64,000 bases of DNA from Alistipes sp. (GTDB lineage Bacteria; Bacteroidota; Bacteroidia; Bacteroidales; Rikenellaceae). The position numbers and the translations under genes were made by a program. Under the pieces are notes generated by a model, which worked only from the letters and a program-made list of their open reading frames with translations, did not search any database and was not told the origin of the DNA. Positions 6,042 through 18,421 of this stretch are shown here, in pieces; position 1 is the first letter of the stretch; every line of letters begins with the position of its first letter. Location: positions 1 through 64,000 of the forward strand of contig JAFULF010000010.1 of the NCBI GenBank assembly GCA_017483225.1, in the 5' to 3' direction.

Positions 6042-9032
6042 ATGAATAGAATTTTTACTCTCTGTGCGACTTTGTTGCTCTGTGTAGCAGCAACTTCGCA
6101 AGCCTTTGCGCAAGGCAGCTATGAGGTAAAGGGTCAGGTTGTCGATGCCTCGGGTACACCGGTAATCGGTGTTACCGTGCTCGAACAGAACACCGCCAAC
6201 GGAGTCTTCACCGCTCCCGACGGTACCTACGCCATTACCGTTGCTGCTCCAACATCTGTTGTAGAGTTCAGTTTTATCGGTTTTACCACCATGCAGTACG
6301 AGGCGAAGGCGGTTCCTGCCGTTGTCACCCTCGTCGAGGAGACCACTACGCTGAATGACGTTGTAGTCATCGGTTATGGCTCGCAGAAGAAGAAGGAGGT
6401 AACCGGTGCCGTGGCCTCCATCAAGTCGGAGGACTTCAACGCCGGTATCAAGACCAACCCTGTGGGCTTGTTGCAGGGTAAGGTTGCCGGTCTGAACATC
6501 ATCAAGACTTCAAGTGACCCGACCAATACGGGTTATAGTATGCAGATTCGTGGCTTCTCGACTCTGGATAAGGGTGCGGGTACCTCGCCGCTGTTTATCG
6601 TTGATGGTGTGCCTGTGAGCAGCATCGACAACATTGCACCGGATGAGATTGCCTCGATGGATGTCTTGAAGGATGGCTCCGCTGCCGCAATCTATGGTAC
6701 ACGTGGTACCAATGGTGTGATTATCATCACTACCAAGCGTAGCGAGAACTTCACCGATGTTGCCGAGACCCACGTCGAGTACTCGGGCTACGTGTCGGCT
6801 TCGATGCGTAATGGCAATACAGGTATGGCCACTCCGGAGGAGTTTGTGAACTTGGAGGAGTTGTCGGGCGGTGCGGTTAAGCCTGTTATTTATGAGGATG
6901 AGAATGGCAACTATACCCTTACCGACTGGACCAAGGAGCTCACCCGTAAGGCTGCTATCACTCACAACCACAATGTTGCCGTTGCCGGCTCCTCTCGCAA
7001 GTTCAACTACCGTGCGTCGGTGAACTATAAGAATGCCGAGGGTATTGCGAAGGTGTCGAATCGTGAGGAGATTGTTGCTAAACTCTCCGCATCGCAGAAG
7101 GCGCTGAAAGGTTGGTTGCAGTTGCAGTACGACTTCTCGTATATGCACTACCGCAACGACTTCTTCTGTGGCGACTTCAAGCAGGCGGCTATTGTAAACC
7201 CTACATATCCTATCTACGACCCAACCACCACCTCGGGCTACTTTGCTCCGCAGGGCTCGGGTCAGTCCAACCCTGTTGAGGCAATGAACCAGAAGGAGTC
7301 CTATCAGGATGGTAACTACTTCCGTGGTTCGATTAAGGCCACGTTGGATATCAAGGCAGTCAAGGGGTTGAAGGTCAGTGCATTCGCTGCTATGGAGGAG
7401 GGCGATAACCGCTCCTATTGGGCAAATCGTGCCATCAGTACCGACGAGTCGGGCTCGGGCCGTGCAGGTCGTTCCAGCGACAAGAGCATCAGCAAGCTCT
7501 TCGAGGCGACCATCGACTACGCCAACTCTTGGGGTGAGCACAACCTCTCGGCTGTGGCAGGCTTCTCGTACCAGAACTTTATGTACGATGCGATGAATAT
7601 CTCGAATAAGGGATTCCCGACCTACGACTCGAAGTATTACCAGATTCAGAACGGTGATGCTACGAAGAAGGAGCTTACCGTTGGCTCGTCCCGTAGCTCC
7701 AACACTCTGGCGGCCTTCTTCGTGCGTGCCAACTATAACTACGACGGCAAGTACCTCGTGTCGGCATCTGTTCGTCGTGAGGGCTCTTCCCGCTTCGGTC
7801 TGAATAATAAGTGGGGTTGGTTCCCTGCCGTATCGCTCGGTTGGCGTATTAGTGGCGAGAACTTTATGGCAGGTCAGGATTGGTGTAACGACCTGAAACT
7901 GCGTGCCGGTTTTGGTGTTACGGGTAACAACCTCGCCTCCGACCTCCGCTCTATCCTGACCCTCTCGCAGGGTGGTACCTTCTGGTATAACGGTAAGTGG
8001 GTTAACACCTATGGTGTGAGCCAGGATGCAAACCCTGACCTGTGCTGGGAGAAGAAGATGGAGTACAACGTCGGTTTGGACTTCTCGTTCCTCGACAACC
8101 GCCTCTATGGTAGCATCGACGGCTACTACCGCCACACGAAGGATTTGTTGTGGGAGTATGCTGTTCCTATGCCTCCATATCAGTTCGAGTACTACCTCGC
8201 AAATGCGGGTGCTATGAAGAGCTATGGTGTCGAGTTCGCCATCACGGGTGTTCCTGTCAAGACGAAGGATTGGACTTGGACAACCACTCCTACCATCGCC
8301 ATCAACCGCAACTTCATCACCAAACTCTCCGACCCTGCGAAGAACTTCAACTATAAGGAGACCACTTCGGGCGGCATCGGCGAGAACGGTATTATGAATA
8401 CCAACACGCAGATTGTCGTTGAGGGCTCGCCGGTAGGTGCTTTCTACGGCTATAAGTTCTATGATATAGATTTCAGCAAGGGTCAGAACTGGTGGTTCTA
8501 CACCCCTGCGGGAGGTTATGTTCAGGCGGCGAATGCCAGCGACGGTCAGCGTCAGGTTATCGGCAATGCGCAGCCTAAATTCACCTTCGGTTGGAACAAC
8601 ACCGTGCGTTGGAGAAACCTCGACGTTTCGATTTTCCTCCGTGGCGTTGTCGGCAACAAGGTGCTCAACGTAGCACGTTGGGCATACGGTCCGCAGGAGT
8701 CGCAGGCTATGAATGTCTTTATGCACGATGTGAGCAAGACCAAGACCGTCTATGCCAATAAGGGTCGTTTCTCGGACTTCTACCTCGAAGATGGCTCGTA
8801 TATGAAACTCGACAACATCACCGTCGGCTACACCTTCAACTTCGACCAGAGCAAGTATGTTCGCTCGTTGCGCCTCTACCTGACCGGTCAGAACTTGGCA
8901 ACCATTACCAAGTATAGCGGTCTGGACCCTGAGGTTGATACTACCAGCGTGTGGAGTTCGGGTATCGACGATGTCGGCTTCTATCCTACGGTTGCAACCG
9001 TTATGTTCGGTGTAAACTTTAACTTCTTCTAA
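6042..9032 (+). CDS. susC: SusC-like TonB-dependent outer-membrane transporter
   Basis: I chose the ATG at 6042 because it begins a clean signal peptide (MNRIFTLCATLLLCVAATSQ, cleavage near 23); the frame is open further upstream but overlaps the preceding gene. The 996-residue product has the SusC layout: a carboxypeptidase-regulatory-like beta domain (about 27-97), VVVIGYGSQKKKEVTGA (107-123, the TonB-box region), and the plug with LFIVDGVPV (184-192) and VLKDGSAAAIYGTRGTNGV (208-226). The rest is a beta-barrel ending in an aromatic residue (VNFNFF). It imports oligosaccharides across the outer membrane, with SusD as its lid, using TonB energy. The susD gene starts 19 bases after its stop. 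The SusE/F-like third gene suggests starch-type glucans. Confidence 0.93.
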   Translation: MNRIFTLCATLLLCVAATSQAFAQGSYEVKGQVVDASGTPVIGVTVLEQNTANGVFTAPDGTYAITVAAPTSVVEFSFIGFTTMQYEAKAVPAVVTLVEETTTLNDVVVIGYGSQKKKEVTGAVASIKSEDFNAGIKTNPVGLLQGKVAGLNIIKTSSDPTNTGYSMQIRGFSTLDKGAGTSPLFIVDGVPVSSIDNIAPDEIASMDVLKDGSAAAIYGTRGTNGVIIITTKRSENFTDVAETHVEYSGYVSASMRNGNTGMATPEEFVNLEELSGGAVKPVIYEDENGNYTLTDWTKELTRKAAITHNHNVAVAGSSRKFNYRASVNYKNAEGIAKVSNREEIVAKLSASQKALKGWLQLQYDFSYMHYRNDFFCGDFKQAAIVNPTYPIYDPTTTSGYFAPQGSGQSNPVEAMNQKESYQDGNYFRGSIKATLDIKAVKGLKVSAFAAMEEGDNRSYWANRAISTDESGSGRAGRSSDKSISKLFEATIDYANSWGEHNLSAVAGFSYQNFMYDAMNISNKGFPTYDSKYYQIQNGDATKKELTVGSSRSSNTLAAFFVRANYNYDGKYLVSASVRREGSSRFGLNNKWGWFPAVSLGWRISGENFMAGQDWCNDLKLRAGFGVTGNNLASDLRSILTLSQGGTFWYNGKWVNTYGVSQDANPDLCWEKKMEYNVGLDFSFLDNRLYGSIDGYYRHTKDLLWEYAVPMPPYQFEYYLANAGAMKSYGVEFAITGVPVKTKDWTWTTTPTIAINRNFITKLSDPAKNFNYKETTSGGIGENGIMNTNTQIVVEGSPVGAFYGYKFYDIDFSKGQNWWFYTPAGGYVQAANASDGQRQVIGNAQPKFTFGWNNTVRWRNLDVSIFLRGVVGNKVLNVARWAYGPQESQAMNVFMHDVSKTKTVYANKGRFSDFYLEDGSYMKLDNITVGYTFNFDQSKYVRSLRLYLTGQNLATITKYSGLDPEVDTTSVWSSGIDDVGFYPTVATVMFGVNFNFF

Positions 9033-9051
9033 CGAATTATAGTCAAGAGAT

Positions 9052-10782
9052 ATGAAAAAGTTTCTGAAAAATATATTTGTAGCCGTAGCCGCACTGCCAC
9101 TTATGGTCTCGTGCGAGGGTATGCTCGATGAGCCTGTTTACGGCCAGTATAAGATTGAGGATATGGTTGCCGACGAGGAGAATGTTGTGCTGCTCGTAGG
9201 TCAGTCGTATGCCGATTTGAAGTGGTTGCACGACCACTGGGGATATTGGGGTGTATCGTCCCTGACCTCCGACGAGTGTGTTTGTCCTACCCGTATGCCG
9301 GGTGAGCACTGGAAGGACTCCAACTATTGGATGGGCCTGCACACTCACAAATGGAATATGTTCGGCGATGCGTTGAAGAACATCTGGAACTCGACCATCT
9401 CGGGTGCCGTGCGTTGCAACCAGACCGTCAAGATGATGACTGACTATAAGGAGAACTTCTCGGAGAAGACCTATACCGAGTTTGTTGCCGAGTTGGAGAT
9501 TCTTCGCTCGTACTACTACTTCCTTTTGTTCGACTGCTTCGGACGTGTTCCATACGTTGAGGAGTATGTCGAGAAGTTGGCAGAGCCGCTCGTGGAGCCG
9601 AATGTCGTTTGGGCAAAGCTCGTCACCTGCCTGGAGAAGAATGCTCCGAATATGGTTAAGGTGACGGATGCAAACCGAGCAAACTACTACGGACGTGTTT
9701 CGCAGGGCTTCGCCTATACGCTGTTGGCACGCCTCTACCTCAATGCGGAGTGCTATGGCATCACGCCGGAGAGCGTTAAGGATTTGCTTCCGGAGAGTGT
9801 TGTCATTAACTCTAAGGAGGACTTCTATACCAATGCTGTTCGCTGCTGCGACGAGGTTATTGATGCGAAGTCTTACACTATCGAGAGCAACTTCTTCACC
9901 AACTTCAAGATTGACAACGAGGGTAGCAAGGAGAATATCTTTGTGCTGGTTGAGAATGGTGTTGCAGCGGAGGATTTGCGCTACAACGGCTCGATGATGA
10001 ACAAGTTGCGTATCATCCAGCTCTCGTTGCACTACTGCCACCAGCAGGCGTGGGATATGATTGAGAAGCCTTGGAACGGATTTAGCGCACGCAAGACCTT
10101 CTTGGAGCGTTACGCTTCGACCGACGTGCGTGGTCCGGGCAATGAGGGCAAGGGTACGCTCAACACCAAGCAGTGGGGTTGGTTTGTAGGCCCTGTATGC
10201 GATGCCAATGGCAATGTGCTTAAAGATGAGAATAAGACCCCGGCAGTCGTTGTTCCGGAGATTACCTCTTTGGAGAAGGCTACTTGGAACGATGGTGCAC
10301 GTATGCTCAAATATGAGGTCGATAAGTCGAAGTCCTACGAGTGGGGCGAGAACGACTTCGTGCTGATGCGTTATGCCGATGTCCTCTGGATGAAGGAGGA
10401 GGCTATCCTGCGTGGTGGTACTGGTACCAGCGGCTTCAATACGCCTGAGTTCGAGACCCTCAAAAAGCGTGCATTTGCTTACGATGCCAATCCGCTCGAA
10501 GCCTACCATCAGGCATACCCTGACGTGCAGACCTCGCTGGATGCCATCTGCGACGAGCGTGGCCGTGAGTTCGCTTGGGAGAACCTCCGCCGTCGTGACC
10601 TTATCCGCTTTGGCAAGTACCACGATGCGAAGTATATGGAGTATGTCGAGAAGACAGGTTCGAAGATTCCGGGCTCGGAGGTCAACTACCTCGACTGGTT
10701 CCCAATCCCTTACTCGGTGTTGGAGAAGTCGGTACGTGACGAGAATGGTAACCGTATCTGGACACAAAACTATGGCTATTAA
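9052..10782 (+). CDS. susD: SusD-like surface glycan-binding lipoprotein
   Basis: The 576-residue protein has a lipoprotein signal ending at Cys21 (LMVSC) and is anchored on the outer-membrane surface. The body is SusD/RagB-like: a helical TPR-rich scaffold, with the C-terminal segment DERGREFAWENLRRRDLIRFGKY (near 500-522), whose DERxxEFxxExxRRxDLxRF pattern is the family hallmark. It binds glycan and caps the SusC barrel encoded directly upstream. The aromatic-rich N-terminal part (WLHDHWGYWGV, near 57-67) is where SusD proteins often place sugar-stacking residues. I see no internal break. Confidence 0.92.
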   Translation: MKKFLKNIFVAVAALPLMVSCEGMLDEPVYGQYKIEDMVADEENVVLLVGQSYADLKWLHDHWGYWGVSSLTSDECVCPTRMPGEHWKDSNYWMGLHTHKWNMFGDALKNIWNSTISGAVRCNQTVKMMTDYKENFSEKTYTEFVAELEILRSYYYFLLFDCFGRVPYVEEYVEKLAEPLVEPNVVWAKLVTCLEKNAPNMVKVTDANRANYYGRVSQGFAYTLLARLYLNAECYGITPESVKDLLPESVVINSKEDFYTNAVRCCDEVIDAKSYTIESNFFTNFKIDNEGSKENIFVLVENGVAAEDLRYNGSMMNKLRIIQLSLHYCHQQAWDMIEKPWNGFSARKTFLERYASTDVRGPGNEGKGTLNTKQWGWFVGPVCDANGNVLKDENKTPAVVVPEITSLEKATWNDGARMLKYEVDKSKSYEWGENDFVLMRYADVLWMKEEAILRGGTGTSGFNTPEFETLKKRAFAYDANPLEAYHQAYPDVQTSLDAICDERGREFAWENLRRRDLIRFGKYHDAKYMEYVEKTGSKIPGSEVNYLDWFPIPYSVLEKSVRDENGNRIWTQNYGY

Positions 10783-10836
10783 CAGCAAACAATAATCACT
10801 AAACTTTTATTAACCAATTTTTAATTACAAGGAGTT

Positions 10837-12273
10837 ATGAAAAAACTTATGTATTTGATGAGTGCTTTGGCACTCGTATCATTCGCTGCTTGTGAGCCTA
10901 ATAGCAGCAATGGTGACAATGACGGTGATGACAGCAAGTTCGCCGGCATCGTTGAGGATGGTTTCTACGTAGCAGGCCCTGCTACCGGTCTGGATGGCAT
11001 CCAGTCGGTTGGTATGATGACCGCAGGTACCAACGAGGCTGACAAGACCAACCGTAACGGTATGTACGAGAAGTATGTTGTTCTCGAAGCAGATAAGGAG
11101 TTCGATTTGAGCCTCTACGAGGCAGGTAACGTAACCCGTTACAGCGCAACTTTGGAGTCTTACAACCCTGGCGATGCAGGTTATGCTGAAGAGCCTGTTT
11201 TGGACTTCTTCCGTGGTGAGTTGAAGACCGGTGCTGATGCTCCTGCAATGACCGTTTCGGAGACAGGTCTTTACCACATCGTTCTCGACCTTAACAAGGC
11301 CGGTGACCTCGCTTACCCACAGATTATCGTAGTTCCTACCGCTTGGGGTGTTCGTGGTGACTTGAACGGTTGGGGTTATACTCCAATGACAATGACTTCG
11401 GAGTTTACTGCCGACACTATCACTTGGGAGATTACCGAGCAGAAGCTTATGGCTGGTGGTAAGTTTAAGTTCGCTTACGCTCACGGCTGGAAGATTCGTT
11501 TGGACGATGCAGGTCTTGTAAAGGCAGAGACTAACCTCGGAACTGACTGTGTGAGTGGTGGTGCCGATATCGTAGCAGAGGAGGGTGGTCTTTACACTAT
11601 TACCCTCTCTTACACTATGGCTAATGGTGCTCACGACGCTTCTTACGATATGACAATGACCCGTACCGGTGACCTTCCTGGTTTGAAGAACGTATATATG
11701 ATTGGTGCTTCGTTCGGTAACTGGAACTGGGATGATGCAGGCGTTGCTGAGTTGACTCCTGTACACAGCGAGCCGGGTGAGTTCTACACTATCAAGTATT
11801 TGAAGGCTAACGACCCATTCAAGTTCTGTGATGTTAAGGATTGGAACGGTGACTTTACTTCGTTTGGCGAAGGCTCTTACGAGGGCTATACTATCGCTGA
11901 TAACAACTGCGTTGTAGCTGCTGATGGCGTTTACACTATCTATATTGATTCAGTCAATGGAAAGATGTCTATTAAGCCGGCAGAGGTTTATGGTATCGGT
12001 GACGCATTTGGTGGTTGGACTACCGGTGTAGAGGCTAACAAGTTTGCAGTAGAGGGTACTACTTTGACCGTTACTGCTACTGCTGCCGGTGCTCTCCGCT
12101 CTTATGTTGCTCTGGATGGCGTAGAGGCAGCCGACTGGTGGCACGCAGAGTTCAGCTCTATCGATGGTGTTATCACTCCACGTACAGCTGACGAGTTGCA
12201 GGGTATTGCAACCTTGACCGCAGGTCAGAAGGTTGTTTACGACTTTAACGCAATGACTTGTACTATTCAGTAG
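10837..12273 (+). CDS. SusE/SusF-like outer-membrane glycan-binding lipoprotein
   Basis: The 478-residue lipoprotein has its lipid Cys at 19 (SFAAC), followed by an acidic Asn/Asp/Ser linker typical of surface-exposed Bacteroidota lipoproteins. It contains three similar beta modules, each opening with a motif like WGVRGDLNGWG (near 168), VYMIGASFGNWNW (near 286) and YGIGDAFGGW (near 384). These resemble the starch-binding domains of SusE and SusF. It probably holds starch-like glucan at the cell surface for SusD. Codon use differs slightly from the neighbours, with many GTT, GCT and TAC codons, which fits high expression. It is the last gene of the operon; a strong hairpin follows at 12294. 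Confidence 0.82.
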   Translation: MKKLMYLMSALALVSFAACEPNSSNGDNDGDDSKFAGIVEDGFYVAGPATGLDGIQSVGMMTAGTNEADKTNRNGMYEKYVVLEADKEFDLSLYEAGNVTRYSATLESYNPGDAGYAEEPVLDFFRGELKTGADAPAMTVSETGLYHIVLDLNKAGDLAYPQIIVVPTAWGVRGDLNGWGYTPMTMTSEFTADTITWEITEQKLMAGGKFKFAYAHGWKIRLDDAGLVKAETNLGTDCVSGGADIVAEEGGLYTITLSYTMANGAHDASYDMTMTRTGDLPGLKNVYMIGASFGNWNWDDAGVAELTPVHSEPGEFYTIKYLKANDPFKFCDVKDWNGDFTSFGEGSYEGYTIADNNCVVAADGVYTIYIDSVNGKMSIKPAEVYGIGDAFGGWTTGVEANKFAVEGTTLTVTATAAGALRSYVALDGVEAADWWHAEFSSIDGVITPRTADELQGIATLTAGQKVVYDFNAMTCTIQ

Positions 12274-12293
12274 TAGGTCCTCCTAATACAATG

Positions 12294-12323
12294 GAAAGGG
12301 GCTGTCGTTTGACAGCCCCTTTC
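12294..12323 (+). terminator. Terminator of the sus-like operon
   Basis: A perfect 13-bp stem (12294-12306 with 12311-12323) with a GTTT loop lies 20 bases past the stop. The stem is palindromic, so it may also stop transcription of the convergent nitroreductase gene. It carries the stem word GGCTGTC/GACAGCC seen in several other terminators in the window. Confidence 0.85.
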
Positions 12324-12342
12324 TCTTTGGCGTTTATATGCT

Positions 12343-12972
12343 TTACAATATCAAATCCTCCAAGCGCACCTTCGGCACGTAGTGGACACCGTCACGGCGG
12401 TAGTACGTGTGGTCATCCCCCTCGGCGATATCCACCAGTCGGATATCCTCCGCACCACGGCCTATGGCGAGAATCATCAGCGGCTCGTACTCCAACTCAA
12501 ACGCCTCCTGCACCGCCTTGCGGTCAAATGCGCCGATGCAGATGCCGTTCAGTCCCATCTCCGCCGCCTGCAACAGCATACTCTGCGCCGAGATGCCGAG
12601 GTCGATATCGACCCAGCGGTCCTCGGCGATGCACGAGCAGATGATGATAAAGGCACGAGGCTCCTGCCCCTGCGGAGGCAGATGTAGCTCGGGCAGGGCA
12701 CCGCCCAGACGTATGTGTGGCAGCACCTTCTCCGCCTCGGCGGTCAGCACGGGGCGGAAGCGCAACACCTGACGGTTGAGTGCCGACGGGATGCGGCGAT
12801 TGACCTCGATGATACGTCGCAGCTGGTCGTCACGCACCACAAACGAGGTGTCGTAGCTGCGGTGGCTGCGATTTTTCAGCAGCAGTCGCCCAAGCGTGGC
12901 GATGGGCTTGTGTATGGTTTGGGGGCGTGTGCGATACTCCTCCATCTTCTTTCCTAAATAGTCGTCTGCCAT
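12343..12972 (-). CDS. Nitroreductase-family flavoprotein
   Basis: The 209-residue product is read from the ATG at 12972 (MADDYLGKKMEEYR); the frame extends upstream but that part has no family similarity. It shows the FMN-dependent nitroreductase pattern: NRSHRSYDTSFVV near residues 34-46 (the conserved R-S-x-R-x-[FY] opening), IPSALNRQVLRFRPV (near 61-75), DLGISAQSMLLQAAEMGLNG (near 123-142), and a closing GRGAED. Family members are NAD(P)H-dependent oxidoreductases of quinones, nitro compounds or flavins; the substrate is unknown. It is transcribed alone, convergent with the sus-like operon and divergent from metF. A -7-like TACATTTG lies at 12996-13003 (minus). Confidence 0.8.
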   Translation of the reverse strand: MADDYLGKKMEEYRTRPQTIHKPIATLGRLLLKNRSHRSYDTSFVVRDDQLRRIIEVNRRIPSALNRQVLRFRPVLTAEAEKVLPHIRLGGALPELHLPPQGQEPRAFIIICSCIAEDRWVDIDLGISAQSMLLQAAEMGLNGICIGAFDRKAVQEAFELEYEPLMILAIGRGAEDIRLVDIAEGDDHTYYRRDGVHYVPKVRLEDLIL

Positions 12973-13012
12973 AGTTTTATGCGGATTTTTATTCACAAAT
13001 GTATGAAAAATC

Positions 13013-13043
13013 TTGGATAAAAAGTGAGTTAATACTATTTTTG
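13013..13043 (+). promoter_or_regulatory. Promoter of metF-metH
   Basis: TTG (13013-13015), 20 bases, then TATTTTTG (13036-13043), 26 bases before the chosen metF ATG. The short leader leaves no room for a cobalamin or SAM riboswitch. Confidence 0.65.
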
Positions 13044-13069
13044 CAATGTAAACAAGAATCTTTTTGGTT

Positions 13070-14023
13070 ATGAGTGTTGCTTCATATTTGTCATCAGACC
13101 ACGATACAGCCTTCTCGTTTGAGGTGCTGCCTCCTGTGAGAGGGAAGAGCATAGAGAGCGTATATAACACCATCGAGAGGCTACTGCCATTCTCGCCGGC
13201 CTATATCAACATCACCACCCACCACTCGGAGGTGGTCTATCGTGAGGTGTCGGAGGGCATCTTCCAGCGCACGACGGAGCGCAAGCGTCCGGGCACGGTC
13301 GCCATCGCAGCGGCGTTGAAGGGTCGCTATGGCGTGCCGACGGTGCCGCACGTGATTTGCAGTGGCTACTCCCGAGGGGAGTTGGAGAACGAACTCATAG
13401 ACCTTGCCTACCTCGACATCACCGACCTGCTGGTGCTGCGTGGCGACCGTGCCAAGGGCGAGAATACCTTCCGTGCCGAGAGTGACGGACACCTCCACGC
13501 CGTGGATTTGTGCCGTCAGGTCGAGGCGTTCAACGAGGGGCGTATGCTCGACGGCACGATGCACGAGGCGCTCGCCACACGCTTCTCGTATGGCGTTGCG
13601 GGCTATCCGGAGAAGCACGAGGAGGCGATGAATATAGATGTGGATATAGAGCACTTGAAGGCGAAGGTCGATGCCGGAGCCGAGTACGTCGTGACGCAGA
13701 TGCTGTTCGACAACCGCCGCTACTTCGAGTTTGTGGAGCGTTGCCGTCGGGCGGGTATCACGGTGCCTATCATCCCCGGAATCAAGCCGCTGACCTCGCT
13801 GACACAGCAGGCCCTGCTGCCCAAGACCTTCCATATCGACCTGCCGCAGGAGTTGGCGGGGGAGCTGCGCCGCTGTCGCAGCAACGATGATGTCAAGGCG
13901 CTGGGCGTAGAGTGGGGTATTGCGCAGGCACGTGAGTTGAAGGCGGCACGAGTGCCGAGCATCCACTTCTACTCGATGAATGCCGCAGCGAGCATCGAGC
14001 AGATAGCAAAAGCCGTATATTAG
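13070..14023 (+). CDS. metF: Methylenetetrahydrofolate reductase
   Basis: The product has 317 residues from the ATG at 13070; a TTG two codons earlier is possible. It is the flavoprotein that reduces 5,10-methylene-THF to 5-methyl-THF. Visible family marks are FSFEVLPPV near the N-terminus (E of the FEFFPP motif), the folate-site loop DLLVLRGDRAKGE (near 119-131), and FSYGVAGYPEKH (near 171-182), matching the conserved GVAGYPExH. The TQMLFDN segment (near 208-214) is also typical. It ends one base before metH starts, so the two consecutive enzymes of methionine methyl supply are surely co-transcribed. Confidence 0.95.
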   Translation: MSVASYLSSDHDTAFSFEVLPPVRGKSIESVYNTIERLLPFSPAYINITTHHSEVVYREVSEGIFQRTTERKRPGTVAIAAALKGRYGVPTVPHVICSGYSRGELENELIDLAYLDITDLLVLRGDRAKGENTFRAESDGHLHAVDLCRQVEAFNEGRMLDGTMHEALATRFSYGVAGYPEKHEEAMNIDVDIEHLKAKVDAGAEYVVTQMLFDNRRYFEFVERCRRAGITVPIIPGIKPLTSLTQQALLPKTFHIDLPQELAGELRRCRSNDDVKALGVEWGIAQARELKAARVPSIHFYSMNAAASIEQIAKAVY

Positions 14024-14024
14024 T

Positions 14025-17549
<3,525 letters not shown>

Positions 17550-17569
17550 TTATAGGAAGAGATATAGAG

Positions 17570-17607
17570 AGAGATAGCAGTCGCTTGTGCGGCTGCTATC
17601 TCTTTTT
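17570..17607 (+). terminator. Terminator of metF-metH
   Basis: An 11-bp stem (AGAGATAGCAG / CTGCTATCTCT, 17570-17580 with 17593-17603), extended by CGC/GCG in the loop region, is followed by a run of five T on the plus strand. The T-run abuts the stop codon of the convergent rsmA gene. Confidence 0.85.
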
Positions 17608-18391
17608 ACTTATGCTCTGCTACCCAATTGGTCAGCTCGACAAACTGCGTGACGGATAGTTGCTCGGCACGTGTGGTGAAGAGTGGATGCTCGGCGCCGC
17701 CGAAGTCGCCAAAGACCGAGCGCAGGGAGTTGCGCAGCATCTTACGTCGCTGACCAAACGAGGCCTTGACAACCTTGACGAAGAGAGCCTCGTCGCAGGC
17801 GAGTTGCTTGGTGGCATTTCGGCGCAGACGTATGACGGCACTCTTGACCTTTGGCGGCGGGTTGAAGACCTTCTCCGATACCGTGAAGAGGTACTCGATG
17901 TCGTACCACGCCTGCAACAGCACGCTCAAAATGCCATACTCACGTGAGCCCGGCGGCTCGGCAATGCGCACGGCAACCTCCTTCTGAATCATACCCACGC
18001 ACTCCGGCACGAGGTCACGATTCTCGATGACCTTGAAGAAAATCTGCGAGGAGATATTGTATGGGAAGTTTCCGATGATGCGGACACCATCGGCAAAACG
18101 CTCGTGCAGCTCCATTTTGAGGAAGTCACCCTCGATAAGCCTTGGGGCAAAGTCGGGGTAGTGCTCGTGCAGATACTCGACGCTCTCCGTGTCAATCTCC
18201 GCACCATAGGTTATGATGTCGTTGCGACGGAGCAGGTATTGGGTAAGCACACCCATACCGCAGCCCACCTCCAACGTGGGGTAGGGAGCCTCGGCGCTGC
18301 CGCCTCCGAGGGCGTTGCATATCTTCTGTGCTATGTTGAGGTCGGTCAGGAAGTGCTGGCCGAGTGCCTTCTTTGCTCTTACTTCGGGCAT
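17606..18391 (-). CDS. rsmA: 16S rRNA dimethyladenosine transferase RsmA (KsgA)
   Basis: The 261-residue methyltransferase dimethylates two adjacent adenines in the 3' helix of 16S rRNA during small-subunit assembly. It shows the KsgA N-terminus KKALGQHFLTD (7-17), the SAM loop EVGCGMGVLT (41-50), an acidic GAEID (63-67) and the catalytic NFPYNIS (108-114; N-[LF]-P-Y-N-I). The C-terminal part has the conserved QRRKMLRNSL. It lies 30 bases downstream of recQ on the same strand and probably shares its transcript. Confidence 0.95.
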   Translation of the reverse strand: MPEVRAKKALGQHFLTDLNIAQKICNALGGGSAEAPYPTLEVGCGMGVLTQYLLRRNDIITYGAEIDTESVEYLHEHYPDFAPRLIEGDFLKMELHERFADGVRIIGNFPYNISSQIFFKVIENRDLVPECVGMIQKEVAVRIAEPPGSREYGILSVLLQAWYDIEYLFTVSEKVFNPPPKVKSAVIRLRRNATKQLACDEALFVKVVKASFGQRRKMLRNSLRSVFGDFGGAEHPLFTTRAEQLSVTQFVELTNWVAEHK

Positions 18392-18421
18392 AATCTTCTC
18401 CGCTAATGTTACGAAAGGTTG

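Noticed and set aside
6510..8726. A 738-codon open frame on the minus strand opposite susC
   Set aside because: It has no signal, no recognisable motif and low-complexity Arg/Leu/Val composition. It is explained by the codon bias of the real gene on the plus strand. The same holds for long antisense frames at 9043-10788, 13893-15248, 15309-17144, 38317-39855 and 42250-43968.
12973..13069. A cobalamin or SAM riboswitch in front of metF-metH
   Set aside because: The gap is under 100 bases, holds two opposing promoters, and shows none of the conserved riboswitch blocks.
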